Notes: generated by a model not told the origin, from the sequence alone. A stretch of 42,514 nt of DNA from Candidatus Latescibacterota bacterium (GCA_022820485.1 JAJEFJ010000007.1:1-42514); one strand, 5' to 3'. Shown: positions 34,169 through 42,514, counted from the first letter of the stretch. A program made the numbers and translations.

Positions 34169-35137
34169 ATGCAAAAAATCATGACGCTTGGCGTGCTAAT
34201 TTTGGGCTGGGCCTTTGCAGCGCAAGCGGCCGAGGGCAAGCTCAAGGGGTATATGTTTGGCGACTACTACTATGTATTGGCCGCCGACGAGGCCGACGCC
34301 AAGCAGCCCCACAAGCGGAATGCGTTCCGGTTTCGCCGTGTGTACTTCACCTATCAAAAGGACATCGCTGCCGACTTTGCGGTTCGCTTTCGCCTTGAGG
34401 CTAAGGACGCGGGGTTTGGCGAAGATGCGAAGATGGAACCCTTCCTCAAACACGGCTATTTACAGTGGAAGAAGGGACTGGGCGATGCGGATGTATATCT
34501 AGGACTTTCAGGGACGCCGACTTGGGCGGTTGCCGAAAAGGTCTGGGGGTACCGCTCGATAGCCAAGACCGTGCTCGACTGGAATAAAATCGGCTCTTCG
34601 GCCGACTTGGGCGCGGCCCTCAAGGGCACGGCGGGCCAGCTAAACTACCACCTGATGGTCGGCAATGGTCCCGGACAGAAGCCGGAGGACGATCACGGTA
34701 AAAAATTCTATGGCTCGCTGAGTTTCAAAGCTGTGGACCGATTGGTATTGGAAGGCTATGCGGACTTTAATGCGCGGCCAGCCGGTCGCAACGAGCGGAC
34801 CTTCAAGGGCTTCGTCGGCTGGCAGGGAGCAAAAGGCAAGGTGGGGTTGGAGGTTTTCTCGCGCACCAACGAACTGGCCGGTGCTGGCGGCGAGGACCAA
34901 GTCATTGACGGGGTCTCGGCCTTTGGCTCGCTGCCGCTGAGTGCCGCGCTCAAGGGTTTTGGCCGGGTCGATGCGGTCGGCTACGACGCCGAGGACGACC
35001 GGGATTGGCTCTTCATCGCCGGCCTCGACTATTCCCCGGCTACAGCCGTCCACCTGATGCCCAATGTGCTTATCGAGTCGCCCGCTGACCGCGATGCCAA
35101 TGTCCAAGGGCGGCTGACCTTTTTCTACAAATTTTAA
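34169..35137 (+). CDS. Outer-membrane porin, phosphate-selective (OprP/OprO)-like
   Basis: This 322-residue protein has a signal peptide (MQKIMTLGVLILGWAFAAQA) and GAGGGAGGG upstream. The mature part alternates short strands of aromatic and charged residues: GYMFGDYYYVLAAD, FRFRRVYFTYQKD, FAVRFRLEAKD, HGYLQWKKGLGDADVYLGLS. It ends in TFFYKF with a terminal Phe, as expected for an outer-membrane barrel. FRFRR and the 'GYLQWK' region resemble the phosphate-selective porin family. Placement between divergent PHO-box-like sites and directly before pstS supports phosphate or pyrophosphate passage. Specificity is inferred. It is shorter than OprP (about 410). Confidence 0.78.
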   Translation: MQKIMTLGVLILGWAFAAQAAEGKLKGYMFGDYYYVLAADEADAKQPHKRNAFRFRRVYFTYQKDIAADFAVRFRLEAKDAGFGEDAKMEPFLKHGYLQWKKGLGDADVYLGLSGTPTWAVAEKVWGYRSIAKTVLDWNKIGSSADLGAALKGTAGQLNYHLMVGNGPGQKPEDDHGKKFYGSLSFKAVDRLVLEGYADFNARPAGRNERTFKGFVGWQGAKGKVGLEVFSRTNELAGAGGEDQVIDGVSAFGSLPLSAALKGFGRVDAVGYDAEDDRDWLFIAGLDYSPATAVHLMPNVLIESPADRDANVQGRLTFFYKF

Positions 35138-35182
35138 CACGACTGTAACGCAGGCTTCATCTGTGAGACACGCGGATGTAAC
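35132..35182 (+). promoter_or_regulatory. PHO-box-like tandem repeats upstream of pstS (five in register)
   Basis: TTTTAAC (35132), CTGTAAC (35143), GCTTCAT (35154), GAGACAC (35165) and ATGTAAC (35176) start exactly 11 bases apart. The first overlaps the porin stop codon. TATAAAT at 35200-35206 is a -10 candidate. The CTGTAAC and ATGTAAC units are closest to the E. coli PHO half-site; the middle two are weak. Confidence 0.7.
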
Positions 35183-35222
35183 ACAAATCCTTCAATCTTT
35201 ATAAATCATGGAGAATGCAAAA

Positions 35223-36194
35223 ATGAAGAAAATATGGATCGGAGTGGTGCTGATGGGTTGGGTGCTTGCCGCTGGCGTCCAAGCGCAGACCATAGCCGTT
35301 GATGAGCGAATCGCGCCCTACGAGAAGGTGCGCGGCCTGTCTGGCAATGCCAGCAGCATTGGCTCGGACACGATGAACAACATGATGGCCCTGTGGCTGG
35401 AGGCCTTCCGCAAGTACTATCCCAACGTCAAGATCCAGATCGAGGGCAAGGGGTCTAGTACTGCGCCACCGGCCCTAATCGAAGGCACGGCTCAGTTCGG
35501 GCCGATGTCGCGGCCGATGAAGTCGAGCGAGGAGGACAAATTCGAGCAGGCTTTCGGCTATAAGCCAACGCCCCTGCGGGCTGCGCTGGACGCACTGGCA
35601 GTCTTTGTCAACAAGGACAACCCCATCGAGGGGCTGAGCCTGCCGCAAGTCGATGCGATTTTTTCCAAGACCCGCCGCAGCGAGTTTCCCAATGACATCG
35701 CCACTTGGGGGCAGTTGGGGCTGGAAGGAGATTGGACCAAGGCTCGGATCAGCCTCTACGGTCGCAACTCGGCCTCGGGTACCTATGGCTTTTTTAAGAA
35801 GCAGGCCCTGTTCAAAGGCGACTACAAGGACGAAGTTAAAGAGCAGCCTGGCTCGGCCTCCGTAGTCCAGGGCATTACCGAGGATCGCTTCGCCATAGGA
35901 TACAGCGGCATTGGCTATCAGACCTCGGGGGTGCGCGTCGTGCCCTTGGCCAAAGCCGAGGGACAGGAGTTTAGACAAGGGTCCATGGAAAACGTACTGA
36001 ACGGTTCCTATCCTCTCGGGCGCTTCCTGTACATTTACATGAACAAGGCTCCCGGCCAAGCCATGGATCCGCTAGTGAAAGAATTCTGCAAGTTCATTTT
36101 TTCCAAAGAGGGTCAAGAAATTGTCGTCAAGGATGGCTATATGCCCGTGCCGTTTGAAGTAGTACAAGCCGAATTGGCCAAGTTGGATAGCTAA
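35223..36194 (+). CDS. pstS: Phosphate ABC transporter substrate-binding protein PstS
   Basis: The frame opens at 35208, but 35223 is preferred: GGAG lies 9 bases before it, the signal peptide then begins with MKKIWIGVVLMGWVLAAGVQA, and a -10-like box ends at 35206. The protein has 323 residues. Phosphate-binding loops of the PBP fold are visible: SSIGSDTMNNMM (45-54), EGKGSSTAPPAL (74-85), MSRPM (95-99), and GRNSASGTYGFF near residue 180. It binds inorganic phosphate in the periplasm and hands it to the Pst permease. pstC starts 12 bases downstream. The strong repeat array upstream suggests induction when phosphate is scarce. Confidence 0.95.
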   Translation: MKKIWIGVVLMGWVLAAGVQAQTIAVDERIAPYEKVRGLSGNASSIGSDTMNNMMALWLEAFRKYYPNVKIQIEGKGSSTAPPALIEGTAQFGPMSRPMKSSEEDKFEQAFGYKPTPLRAALDALAVFVNKDNPIEGLSLPQVDAIFSKTRRSEFPNDIATWGQLGLEGDWTKARISLYGRNSASGTYGFFKKQALFKGDYKDEVKEQPGSASVVQGITEDRFAIGYSGIGYQTSGVRVVPLAKAEGQEFRQGSMENVLNGSYPLGRFLYIYMNKAPGQAMDPLVKEFCKFIFSKEGQEIVVKDGYMPVPFEVVQAELAKLDS

Positions 36195-36206
36195 GGACGC
36201 GAGTGC

Positions 36207-38459
36207 GTGAGCGAAAAGCCATATAAGCGCGGGATCACGCCGCGAGCGCGAATCTTCGACTGGCTGGCTGGGCGCTTTATCTCCTTTGGCGGCATCGGTA
36301 TTATCGCCGCTGTCTTGGGGATATTCGTCTTCGTCCTCGCCGAGGCTTGGCCCCTGTTTCGCTCCCCAGAGATAACAGCAGAAAAAACACACCAAGTAGT
36401 CGGCCCGTTCGCCATTGGGCTCGATCCCTACTACCAGACCGCTTATGCGGTCGGCCCCCAAGGGGTGGATTTGTTGCGGTTGGACGATGGCCAAGTCATC
36501 CGCCGCGAGCGACCAGCCGAACTGGTGGGCCGCGAAGTAACGGCCGCCCAGCGGATGCCAAACGACGTTTTGGCGCTGGGCACGGACGACGGTCATTTGC
36601 TAGTGGCGCGGATTCTTTTCCAACTCGATTACAGCAGCGGCCAGCGGCAGGTGGTGACGCAGTTTGCGGTCGAGCGCCTCATCGCAGTCGATCCGGCGGG
36701 CGAGTCGCTGGTGCAAGTGGCTTTTCGGGAAGGGGACGATGGCCGCTCGGTCGCAGCGGCGATTACGGCGAGCGGCCGCTTGGTGGTGATGATGGCCGAG
36801 CAGCAGCAGGGCCTATTGGGGCCGGGCGAGCGCCAAGCAAGGCAGTACGAGCTAACGGCCAATTTCGACGACTCGACGACTCGACTGAGCTCGCCGAAGT
36901 CTGAGCTCGCCGAAGTCGGCAAGGCCACGCAGGTATTGCTCGACGGTCGCATTCGCCAGTTGCTCGTGGGAACGGATCAGGGGCGGGTGTACGAGTGGCG
37001 GCTGGGCGGGGTGGAGCAAGCGCCGGCGTTTGTCGGGCACATTGCCGTCTCAGAGGTCGCGGTCTCAGCGCTGGGGTACGCGCTGGGCGAGGTTTCGCTG
37101 GTCGTCGGCGACGCGGCCGGTCGCGTCAGCACTTGGTTTAAGGTCGAGGAAGATGGGCAGCGGTCGTATCGCAAAATCCACGCCTTTGTTCCCCATGCGT
37201 CAGCCGTTACCCACATTGCCGCCTCTGCGCGCGACAAGCAGTTCCTCACAGCCGACGCCGAGGGGACCATAGCCCTGCACCACCTAACCTCCGAGCAGAC
37301 GACCTTCCAACTGCGGGACGACTCCCCGGTGACCGCGTTGGTCTTTGCGCCCAAGGCCGACGGCTTTTTGGCCCTCGGCCAGGACGGGAGGTTGCGGCGC
37401 TTTGCCCTCGATCATCCCCATCCCGAAATCAGTGCAGCCGTACTATTCGGTTCCATCTGGTACGAGGGCTACGGGAGCCGCGAATACGTGTGGCAATCGA
37501 CTGGTGGCACGGACGAGTTTGAGCCGAAGCTCAGCTTGGTGCCGCTGATTTTGGGCACGGCCAAGGGCACGTTCTACGCCCTGCTCTTTGCGTTGCCGTT
37601 GGCTGTTTTAGCGGCGATTTACACGGCCGAATTTGCCTCGCCGCGCGTGCAGGGATTGGTCAAGCCGTCCGTGGAGGTCATGGCCTCGTTGCCGAGCGTC
37701 ATCTTGGGCTTTCTCGCTGGCTTGTGGCTGGCCCCACTGCTCGAATCGCATTTGTTGGGGACCTTACTGCTGCTGCCGGCGGTGCCAACCGTGGTCATAG
37801 CTGCGGCTTGGGCCTGGCAATACGCTCCAGAGGCTTGGGTGCGCCAGGTGGCGCGAGTGGGGGAGATATATTTGCTCGGCGCGGTGACCCTACTGGTCGC
37901 TTGGTTGGCGTACGCGCTGGGGCCGGTCTTTGAAGACTTGGCTTTCGACGGGCACTTTCTGCGCTGGCTGCGGCAAGACGCGGGCGTTGGCTACGACCAG
38001 CGCAATTGCTTGGTGGTGGGGTTTGCCATGGGCTTTGCGGTCGTGCCGCTGATCTTCACCATCTGCGAAGATGCGCTCTCTAGCGTGCCCAGCCACTTGC
38101 GCGCCGGCTCGCTGGCCTTGGGAGCCACGCCGTGGCAGACGGCGATCAAGGTGGTGTTGCCCATGGCCCTGCCGGGCATTTTCTCGGCCGCCATGATCGG
38201 CCTTGGCCGCGCCATCGGGGAAACCATGATCGTGCTGATGGCCACGGGCAATACCCCGATCATGGATTGGAACATTTTCAACGGCATGCGCACCATCTCG
38301 GCCAATATCGCCGTGGAGTTACCCGAAGCGCCGCACCAAGGCACGCTCTACCGCGTGCTTTTCCTCAGTGGCTTGCTGCTTTTTATGGTCACCTTTTTTA
38401 TCAATTCGCTGGCCGAGATCGTGCGCCAGCGTTTGCGGGATAAATACAACCGACTGTGA
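36207..38459 (+). CDS. pstC: Phosphate ABC transporter permease PstC, long form with periplasmic propeller-like domain
   Basis: The GTG at 36207 gives 750 residues, against about 310 for E. coli PstC. Long PstC proteins of 700-odd residues are known in some proteobacteria. One helix at about 27-50 anchors the protein. Residues 55-425 form a periplasmic beta-propeller-like domain with repeats such as LIAVDPAGESLVQVAF, LLVGTDQGRVYEWRL, FLTADAEGTIALHHL and FLALGQDGRLRRFAL. From about 450 on, six helices form the permease with the ABC-coupling loop RAGSLALGATPWQTAIKVVL and LPGIFSAAMIGLGRAIGETM. It moves phosphate across the inner membrane with PstA and PstB, which are not next to it here. No domain is broken. 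Confidence 0.92.
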   Translation: MSEKPYKRGITPRARIFDWLAGRFISFGGIGIIAAVLGIFVFVLAEAWPLFRSPEITAEKTHQVVGPFAIGLDPYYQTAYAVGPQGVDLLRLDDGQVIRRERPAELVGREVTAAQRMPNDVLALGTDDGHLLVARILFQLDYSSGQRQVVTQFAVERLIAVDPAGESLVQVAFREGDDGRSVAAAITASGRLVVMMAEQQQGLLGPGERQARQYELTANFDDSTTRLSSPKSELAEVGKATQVLLDGRIRQLLVGTDQGRVYEWRLGGVEQAPAFVGHIAVSEVAVSALGYALGEVSLVVGDAAGRVSTWFKVEEDGQRSYRKIHAFVPHASAVTHIAASARDKQFLTADAEGTIALHHLTSEQTTFQLRDDSPVTALVFAPKADGFLALGQDGRLRRFALDHPHPEISAAVLFGSIWYEGYGSREYVWQSTGGTDEFEPKLSLVPLILGTAKGTFYALLFALPLAVLAAIYTAEFASPRVQGLVKPSVEVMASLPSVILGFLAGLWLAPLLESHLLGTLLLLPAVPTVVIAAAWAWQYAPEAWVRQVARVGEIYLLGAVTLLVAWLAYALGPVFEDLAFDGHFLRWLRQDAGVGYDQRNCLVVGFAMGFAVVPLIFTICEDALSSVPSHLRAGSLALGATPWQTAIKVVLPMALPGIFSAAMIGLGRAIGETMIVLMATGNTPIMDWNIFNGMRTISANIAVELPEAPHQGTLYRVLFLSGLLLFMVTFFINSLAEIVRQRLRDKYNRL

Positions 38460-38548
38460 GATAATAGACGAATCGCCGATGGGTGGTTCGTGGGCGGCAA
38501 AATCACCTTGATGGGCTTTTCGATAACGGGACTTTGGCACTCCTATTC

Positions 38549-39499
38549 CTAGTGAGAACGGTAGTCCTTTGAAGCCTGCCCATGGCGTACTTTGAGTTGG
38601 CCCCAAGAGGTAGGATGAACAGCGGTAAGTTGAAAAGGAATAGAGGGATAGGCGATTTCTTGGCCACCAATAACCGCCGAAACCGGGTAAATCGTATTAG
38701 TAAAGTCCGCCGCTATCAAACCCAAAACCAATAGCTCGTACCCGACGAGCCCATAGCCAGTTACAAACCAAAGGATACCAAGATCAGCGACGGCTTCTTC
38801 GGGAAATACAGCAAAAAGAGCCGCGATTTCCTGAGTCAAGCTAGGGGGAGGCTTAGAACCTTGCCGTAGCCCCTCCCCTAGCGCCTTGGCATACAGAATT
38901 TGACGGCCAATCGTAAGTGTGATCGGCTCGTTTTTGTCTTGTAGCATGGGATATTCAGGGATGGAATACTTGTTGGGATACTGAGGGTTGAAGGCATATA
39001 AGGGGATGTCTTGCCCGTTCCAGCGAAACAATAGCATCCCTTCATCTGAAAAGCGCACTTTCTGGTCGGCTAAAAACAAATTAGGGACGGGCGGCCAGCT
39101 ATAATCGACATCGCTAAAGACAAAGTACGTATGGCCTTCAATTATCTCGGTATGGGTAATCTCAATGGTTAGCTCGACCTCTGGGATGTTTCTGAGGTAT
39201 AAAGGCGGCTCTGGGCTGTTTCTAGGGGCATCAAGGAAATAAGGATATCCGGGTATTTCAAATATCGCCCGCAGAAGCACCCCTAAAGCTGAGGAGTTGT
39301 CTGACTCGTGCCACCAAGGGTAGTAAGCGTTCCAATAAGTATGTCCATAGGTCCACTTATTGCCGACCGCCAACGGAAGAAAATCCGCTGGGTTGGCCTC
39401 AATAACTTGCTCAACTTGTTCCTGTTGGGCACCTGCTGGAAGAGCCAATATAGTACCTAGCACTATGAGGGCGATGAGGTTGGGCGGTTGCCTATTCAT
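38549..39499 (-). CDS. Secreted protein of unknown function
   Basis: The ATG at 39499 is chosen over an upstream start because AAGGAG precedes it and a signal peptide then begins (MNRQPPNLIALIVLGTILALPAGA). The protein has 316 residues. The mature part begins NPADFLPLAVGNKWTYGHTY, an opening I associate with unnamed exported proteins of uncultured FCB bacteria. It continues with beta-strand-rich segments (VELTIEITHTEIIEGHTYFV) and one hydrophobic stretch near 250-275 (GILWFVTGYGLVGYELLVLG). No catalytic motif is recognisable. It converges on pstC, in a stretch that is less GC-rich than its neighbours and may have been acquired separately. Confidence 0.6.
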   Translation of the reverse strand: MNRQPPNLIALIVLGTILALPAGAQQEQVEQVIEANPADFLPLAVGNKWTYGHTYWNAYYPWWHESDNSSALGVLLRAIFEIPGYPYFLDAPRNSPEPPLYLRNIPEVELTIEITHTEIIEGHTYFVFSDVDYSWPPVPNLFLADQKVRFSDEGMLLFRWNGQDIPLYAFNPQYPNKYSIPEYPMLQDKNEPITLTIGRQILYAKALGEGLRQGSKPPPSLTQEIAALFAVFPEEAVADLGILWFVTGYGLVGYELLVLGLIAADFTNTIYPVSAVIGGQEIAYPSIPFQLTAVHPTSWGQLKVRHGQASKDYRSH

Positions 39500-39675
39500 G
39501 CGGCTAACTCCTTTTGTGTGAGGGAAGGGTCTCAAGGCTACCGGCCGCGGCGACCTTTCCCTTAAGATACAGCACCGTAAGGGAGAGCGTATATTTGGCA
39601 AGACATCGCGCTTCACGGGCGTTCCCGGATGCTTTAAACCGATAGGATGCGGTTTTTTATCTTTAGGAGAATATA

Positions 39676-41232
39676 ATGATTTTTGTTGTACTCATGCTGC
39701 TTAGTCTCTATGCTGCAACCGCGCACGGCCAAGATTTCGTATGTGGGTATAATCCAGAGGAAGGGGTGGAGGGTGCATCTCACGGGGATCCCTTCTACCG
39801 TAGAGGGAACACGGATGCTGCGAAGTTGGGGGAGATCCTAGTACTGCCCCTGTTTGGGAAGTTCAAAGGCGCTGCGGATCCGCCGGGCATCAACTTGAAA
39901 AGACTCAAGGATAAAGATAATGGTTGGACGGAGAATATCGAGAATCTCTTGAAGCTGGGCCATAAGGGCAGCTTGGCGCATTACTTCAACGAGATGTCAT
40001 ACGGGACATTGAAGTTTAAGACCCCCGACCCTGCCGTTGCGAGCAAGTGGTTTGAGTCGAATCAGAGCTTGCCGTCGAACTATCTTACGAGTTGTGGTGC
40101 AGATCTTTCGGGCTGGTCCACAGCTTTAAGAACCTTTTCCTTGGAAATACTCGCCGACGCCGACGCCGATCCTGACATTAACTTCAAAGACTATGATAGC
40201 AATGGCGACGGGGAGGTTGACTTGGCCATCATTTTCACTCCTGAGGAGTTTAGCAAGTTATGCAAGGCCAATGGAACGGCTCTACATATCAATTATACGA
40301 CCACGCATTCTAGTACCCCTAGTGCCGTAGTGGTAAAAAATATTATCACGTCAGATCATAAAAACAATTTCCCGTACTTAGTGGGGCTGCTGTCGCACGA
40401 ATATGGGCATGTGATGGGGCTGCCTGAGCTCTTTGACCGTACCAACGTATTTAGATCTTCCCCCGACAGTATTAAGAATCACAGTGCCGGTATCGGCTAT
40501 TGGGGTACGATGGCCAAAGGGAACAATGGCTATGTAAAGACTTCGGGGGTTGTGGACGGCCCGGCACCCCTGTCTGCATGGTCGCGGATAAAGATGGGCT
40601 GGATCACGCCGCAGTCGGTGACTGGGGACACCGGCCCCGACCGACTGTCAATCCCGGACATCAACTCTTCTGCGAGCAACAGCGTATACAAGATTGGGTT
40701 GCCCGGTAGGTCTTGGGAATATTTCCTGTTGTCGAACCGGCAGAATACGTATGACGGGACGTCGACGAGCATTGGCGGCTACTACGATGGCCGTGCTCCG
40801 CAAAGTGGTCTGTTGATCTGGCACATCGACGAAAACATAAAACCCCATCGCCCTAGAAATATAGGAGGTAAGATAAATCCTTACGGAATTAACGATGTCA
40901 ATGCGATTGAAGAGCATAAGCGCGTTGATCTGGAATGCGCCGATGGGCTTTTTTCCGACCGGGGGGCTCCCAGCGCAAACCCTACTAATAATCGGGATCC
41001 GGTTTCTGGCGGAGACAACTTGGACTACTGGACAGGTAATGACACCTACCGGAACACTCACAACGGTAACATCGGCGATAAGGGCGACATGTGGACTGGT
41101 GGTGATTTTGCGCCGGATACCAATCCCTCGTCGGCGTTCTACAAGGGCGGTACCACGAATCCGCGCAGCAGACCGAGTTCACTGGCATCGCGGTGCGAAA
41201 CATTACTCAGAACCCAACAGATGGATCAGTGA
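39676..41232 (+). CDS. Secreted M6-family metalloprotease (immune inhibitor A-like), catalytic part
   Basis: AGGAG lies 6 bases before the ATG. A short signal peptide (MIFVVLMLLSLYAATAHG) is followed by the M6 peptidase domain. GSLAHYFNEMSYGTLKF is an early landmark and DYDSNGDGEVDLAIIF is a calcium-loop-like element. The zinc site is HEYGH (241-245) in SHEYGHVMGLPELFD, with Glu242 as catalyst. SGLLIWHIDENI and RVDLECADGLF complete the fold. The natural sequence ends near GGTTN (about 41160). After that, this frame gives an unrelated tail and stops at 41232, while the homologous continuation is in the frame starting near 41160. The gene is thus frameshifted and originally encoded protease plus adhesion-type domains. 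The product would act outside the cell on proteins. Confidence 0.85.
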   Translation: MIFVVLMLLSLYAATAHGQDFVCGYNPEEGVEGASHGDPFYRRGNTDAAKLGEILVLPLFGKFKGAADPPGINLKRLKDKDNGWTENIENLLKLGHKGSLAHYFNEMSYGTLKFKTPDPAVASKWFESNQSLPSNYLTSCGADLSGWSTALRTFSLEILADADADPDINFKDYDSNGDGEVDLAIIFTPEEFSKLCKANGTALHINYTTTHSSTPSAVVVKNIITSDHKNNFPYLVGLLSHEYGHVMGLPELFDRTNVFRSSPDSIKNHSAGIGYWGTMAKGNNGYVKTSGVVDGPAPLSAWSRIKMGWITPQSVTGDTGPDRLSIPDINSSASNSVYKIGLPGRSWEYFLLSNRQNTYDGTSTSIGGYYDGRAPQSGLLIWHIDENIKPHRPRNIGGKINPYGINDVNAIEEHKRVDLECADGLFSDRGAPSANPTNNRDPVSGGDNLDYWTGNDTYRNTHNGNIGDKGDMWTGGDFAPDTNPSSAFYKGGTTNPRSRPSSLASRCETLLRTQQMDQ

Positions 41233-42514
41233 GCGTCGATATCCGCTTTATCCCGTTGGCACCGACAAACTTCAAGGCGAAGGTGCCGGTTCGGGGTCAG
41301 GTGGATTTGAGTTGGTCGGCTCCGGTCTCTAACGGGGCGGTAATCACCGGCTACGAATATACTTTTGACGCGGGCACGAATTGGACGTCGGTTACGGATA
41401 AGGACGGCAATCTCCTGCCCACTGCAAGCCATGTCACGATTGAGAACTTGACTGGCAGGGAATACACCTTCAAGGTGCGGGCGTTCACCGCGAATGAAAA
41501 GGGGCGAGCGTCTGAATCGAGGTCGGTTGACTTTCTCTCTCAGATTAGCGGTGCGGCGAAACAGTTGGTGGATGAAGTCACTGATCCGAATGCCACCGGC
41601 CCGGTTGATGTAGGCGTCTATACGTATATCGCTCCCAATCCGAATCAGCCGGTCTGGTCTTTGACGGGTGCGGATGCCGACTACTTCAATCTGGTGCAAA
41701 CATCCAGCAACGCCAGCAACGAGCGCACTTTGCAGTTTAAGCAGCCGCCCAACTATGAGGGGCCACTGGCCGGCGGCGGGTATAAAACGACCTACGCTGT
41801 CGGCGTGAAGGTTCAGGATGCACCCTTGAGTGGAGCGGTGGGAGCCGAGGACGATGCGCTGGAGGCCATCCTGTCGGTGACCGTAACGGTGGTCAATGTG
41901 GAGGAAGCCGGCTCGGTGGTGCTGTCGCCGCTACCGCCACAAGTAGGGGTTGCGTTGGTGGCACGGCTAACCGATCCGGACGAGGGGCTGACGTTTACCG
42001 GGGCCAGTTGGGCTTGGCAGCGCCGGGCGGATGCAGCGTCCGATTGGGCGTCGATGCCGACGGGTGCCGTCGGCGCGACGGAAGACTACCCGGAGTTGTC
42101 CAGCTACACACCACAAATGGCGGATGTGGGCTATCAATTACAGGCCACGGTGAGTTATGATGACAATCATGGCCCTGACAAGCGTGCTGTGAGCGCCCCG
42201 ACGGTGGCGGTGGTGTCGGCCAATCGTCGTCCGGTGCTGACGGGTCCGACGGAGGCGTGGGCGAAAGAGGGCGACAAGCTGGTGACCACCTATCGCGCCA
42301 CGGACCCGGACCGCGATCGGCTGACGTGGTCGCTTACGGGCACGGATGCGGACGACTTTGAGTTGTTTGGCAACGGCCAACCGCGCACCCTCCGGTTCAA
42401 GCATCCTCCAGACTTTGAGCAGCAAGCGACTTATACCGTAACGATTGGGGTGTCCGACGGGTCGTTGTCGGCGACGATGGATGTCACCGTGCGGGTGTTT
42501 AATGTGGAGGAGGC
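41160..42514 (+). CDS. FnIII and cadherin-like C-terminal region of the M6 protease (frame-shifted, 3' partial)
   Basis: This frame is open without a stop from 41160 to the window edge, about 451 residues. It begins SAQQTEFTGIAVRNI and GSVSVDIRFIPL, the usual end of an M6 protease module. A fibronectin III domain follows, from FKAKVPVRGQVDLSW to NLTGREYTFKVRAF. After it come cadherin-like repeats marked by PVWSLTGADADYFNL, RLTWSLTGTDADDFEL and closing strands VTVTVVNVEEAG and VTVRVFNVEE. It lacks its own start or ribosome site, so it is the second half of the gene above. A one-base loss between about 41150 and 41175 would explain the shift. Confidence 0.75.

Noticed and set aside
38460..38545. 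Possible remnant of pstA after pstC (a frame ending in GGKITLMGFSITGLWHSYS)
   Set aside because: Only about 27 codons with faint resemblance to a PstA N-terminus; not enough to call a pseudogene.
1..42514. Idea that the window is a circular element, because both ends carry FnIII-containing proteins
   Set aside because: The end sequences do not overlap, the domains differ, and there are no replication or mobilisation genes; chromosomal housekeeping genes (recG, trpBA, lysC) argue for a chromosome segment.

Overview
This 42.5 kb window is GC-rich, densely coding bacterial DNA. It most likely comes from an uncultured Gram-negative lineage of the FCB superphylum, with a Latescibacterota-like member as my best guess. 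That is an inference from three things: a FlgD-like surface-sorting tail with the NYPNPFNPSTTI motif, a carboxypeptidase-regulatory/TonB outer-membrane receptor and outer-membrane porin, and several families I associate with such genomes (GHL10-like TIM barrel, atypical M20 hydrolase, secreted 14-repeat WD40 protein). I saw no rRNA, tRNA, CRISPR array or insertion sequence.

Layout. Bases 1-161 are the last codons of a fibronectin-III protein. Bases 171-3673 hold a signalling cassette: ECF sigma factor, membrane anti-sigma-like protein, and an exported caspase fused to LA_2272-type surface repeats. Bases 3680-11008 are metabolic genes: a glycoside-hydrolase-like protein (-), a small lipoprotein with an M20 hydrolase, a UMF1-type MFS transporter (-), a class I/II aminotransferase with an aldo/keto reductase, and an SDR. 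Bases 11119-14237 encode a MurG-like glycosyltransferase carrying a HEAT-repeat C-terminus, overlapping an atypical MraY-like phosphoglycosyl transferase. Bases 14234-20630 hold a small membrane protein (-), recG, a class V aminotransferase, an AlbA_2/ATPase-type regulator and aspartate kinase (-).

Bases 20793-25054 form an apparent operon of quinone oxidoreductase, four-S1-domain protein, trpB and trpA. Bases 25122-27781 (-) are an operon of the secreted WD40 protein followed by an SDR. Bases 27926-29185 encode glgC, closed by a near-perfect hairpin terminator.

Bases 29260-38459 look like a phosphate-starvation island: a surface protein with a sorting tail, a TonB receptor (split by a frameshift in a G5 tract), a phosphate-type porin, PstS and a long PstC. 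Upstream of each of the four transcription starts lie tandem 7-mers (TTGTAAC and variants) repeated every 11 bp. This is the geometry of a PHO box and ties the genes into one regulon. pstA, pstB and phoU do not follow pstC.

Bases 38460-42514 are visibly less GC-rich in their first part. They carry an unknown secreted protein (-) and an M6 metalloprotease whose C-terminal FnIII/cadherin-like region lies in another frame and runs off the window.

The most novel-looking units are the sigma/anti-sigma/caspase-surface-repeat cassette, the MurG-HEAT plus MraY pair, and the PHO-box-linked surface/TonB/porin/Pst island.
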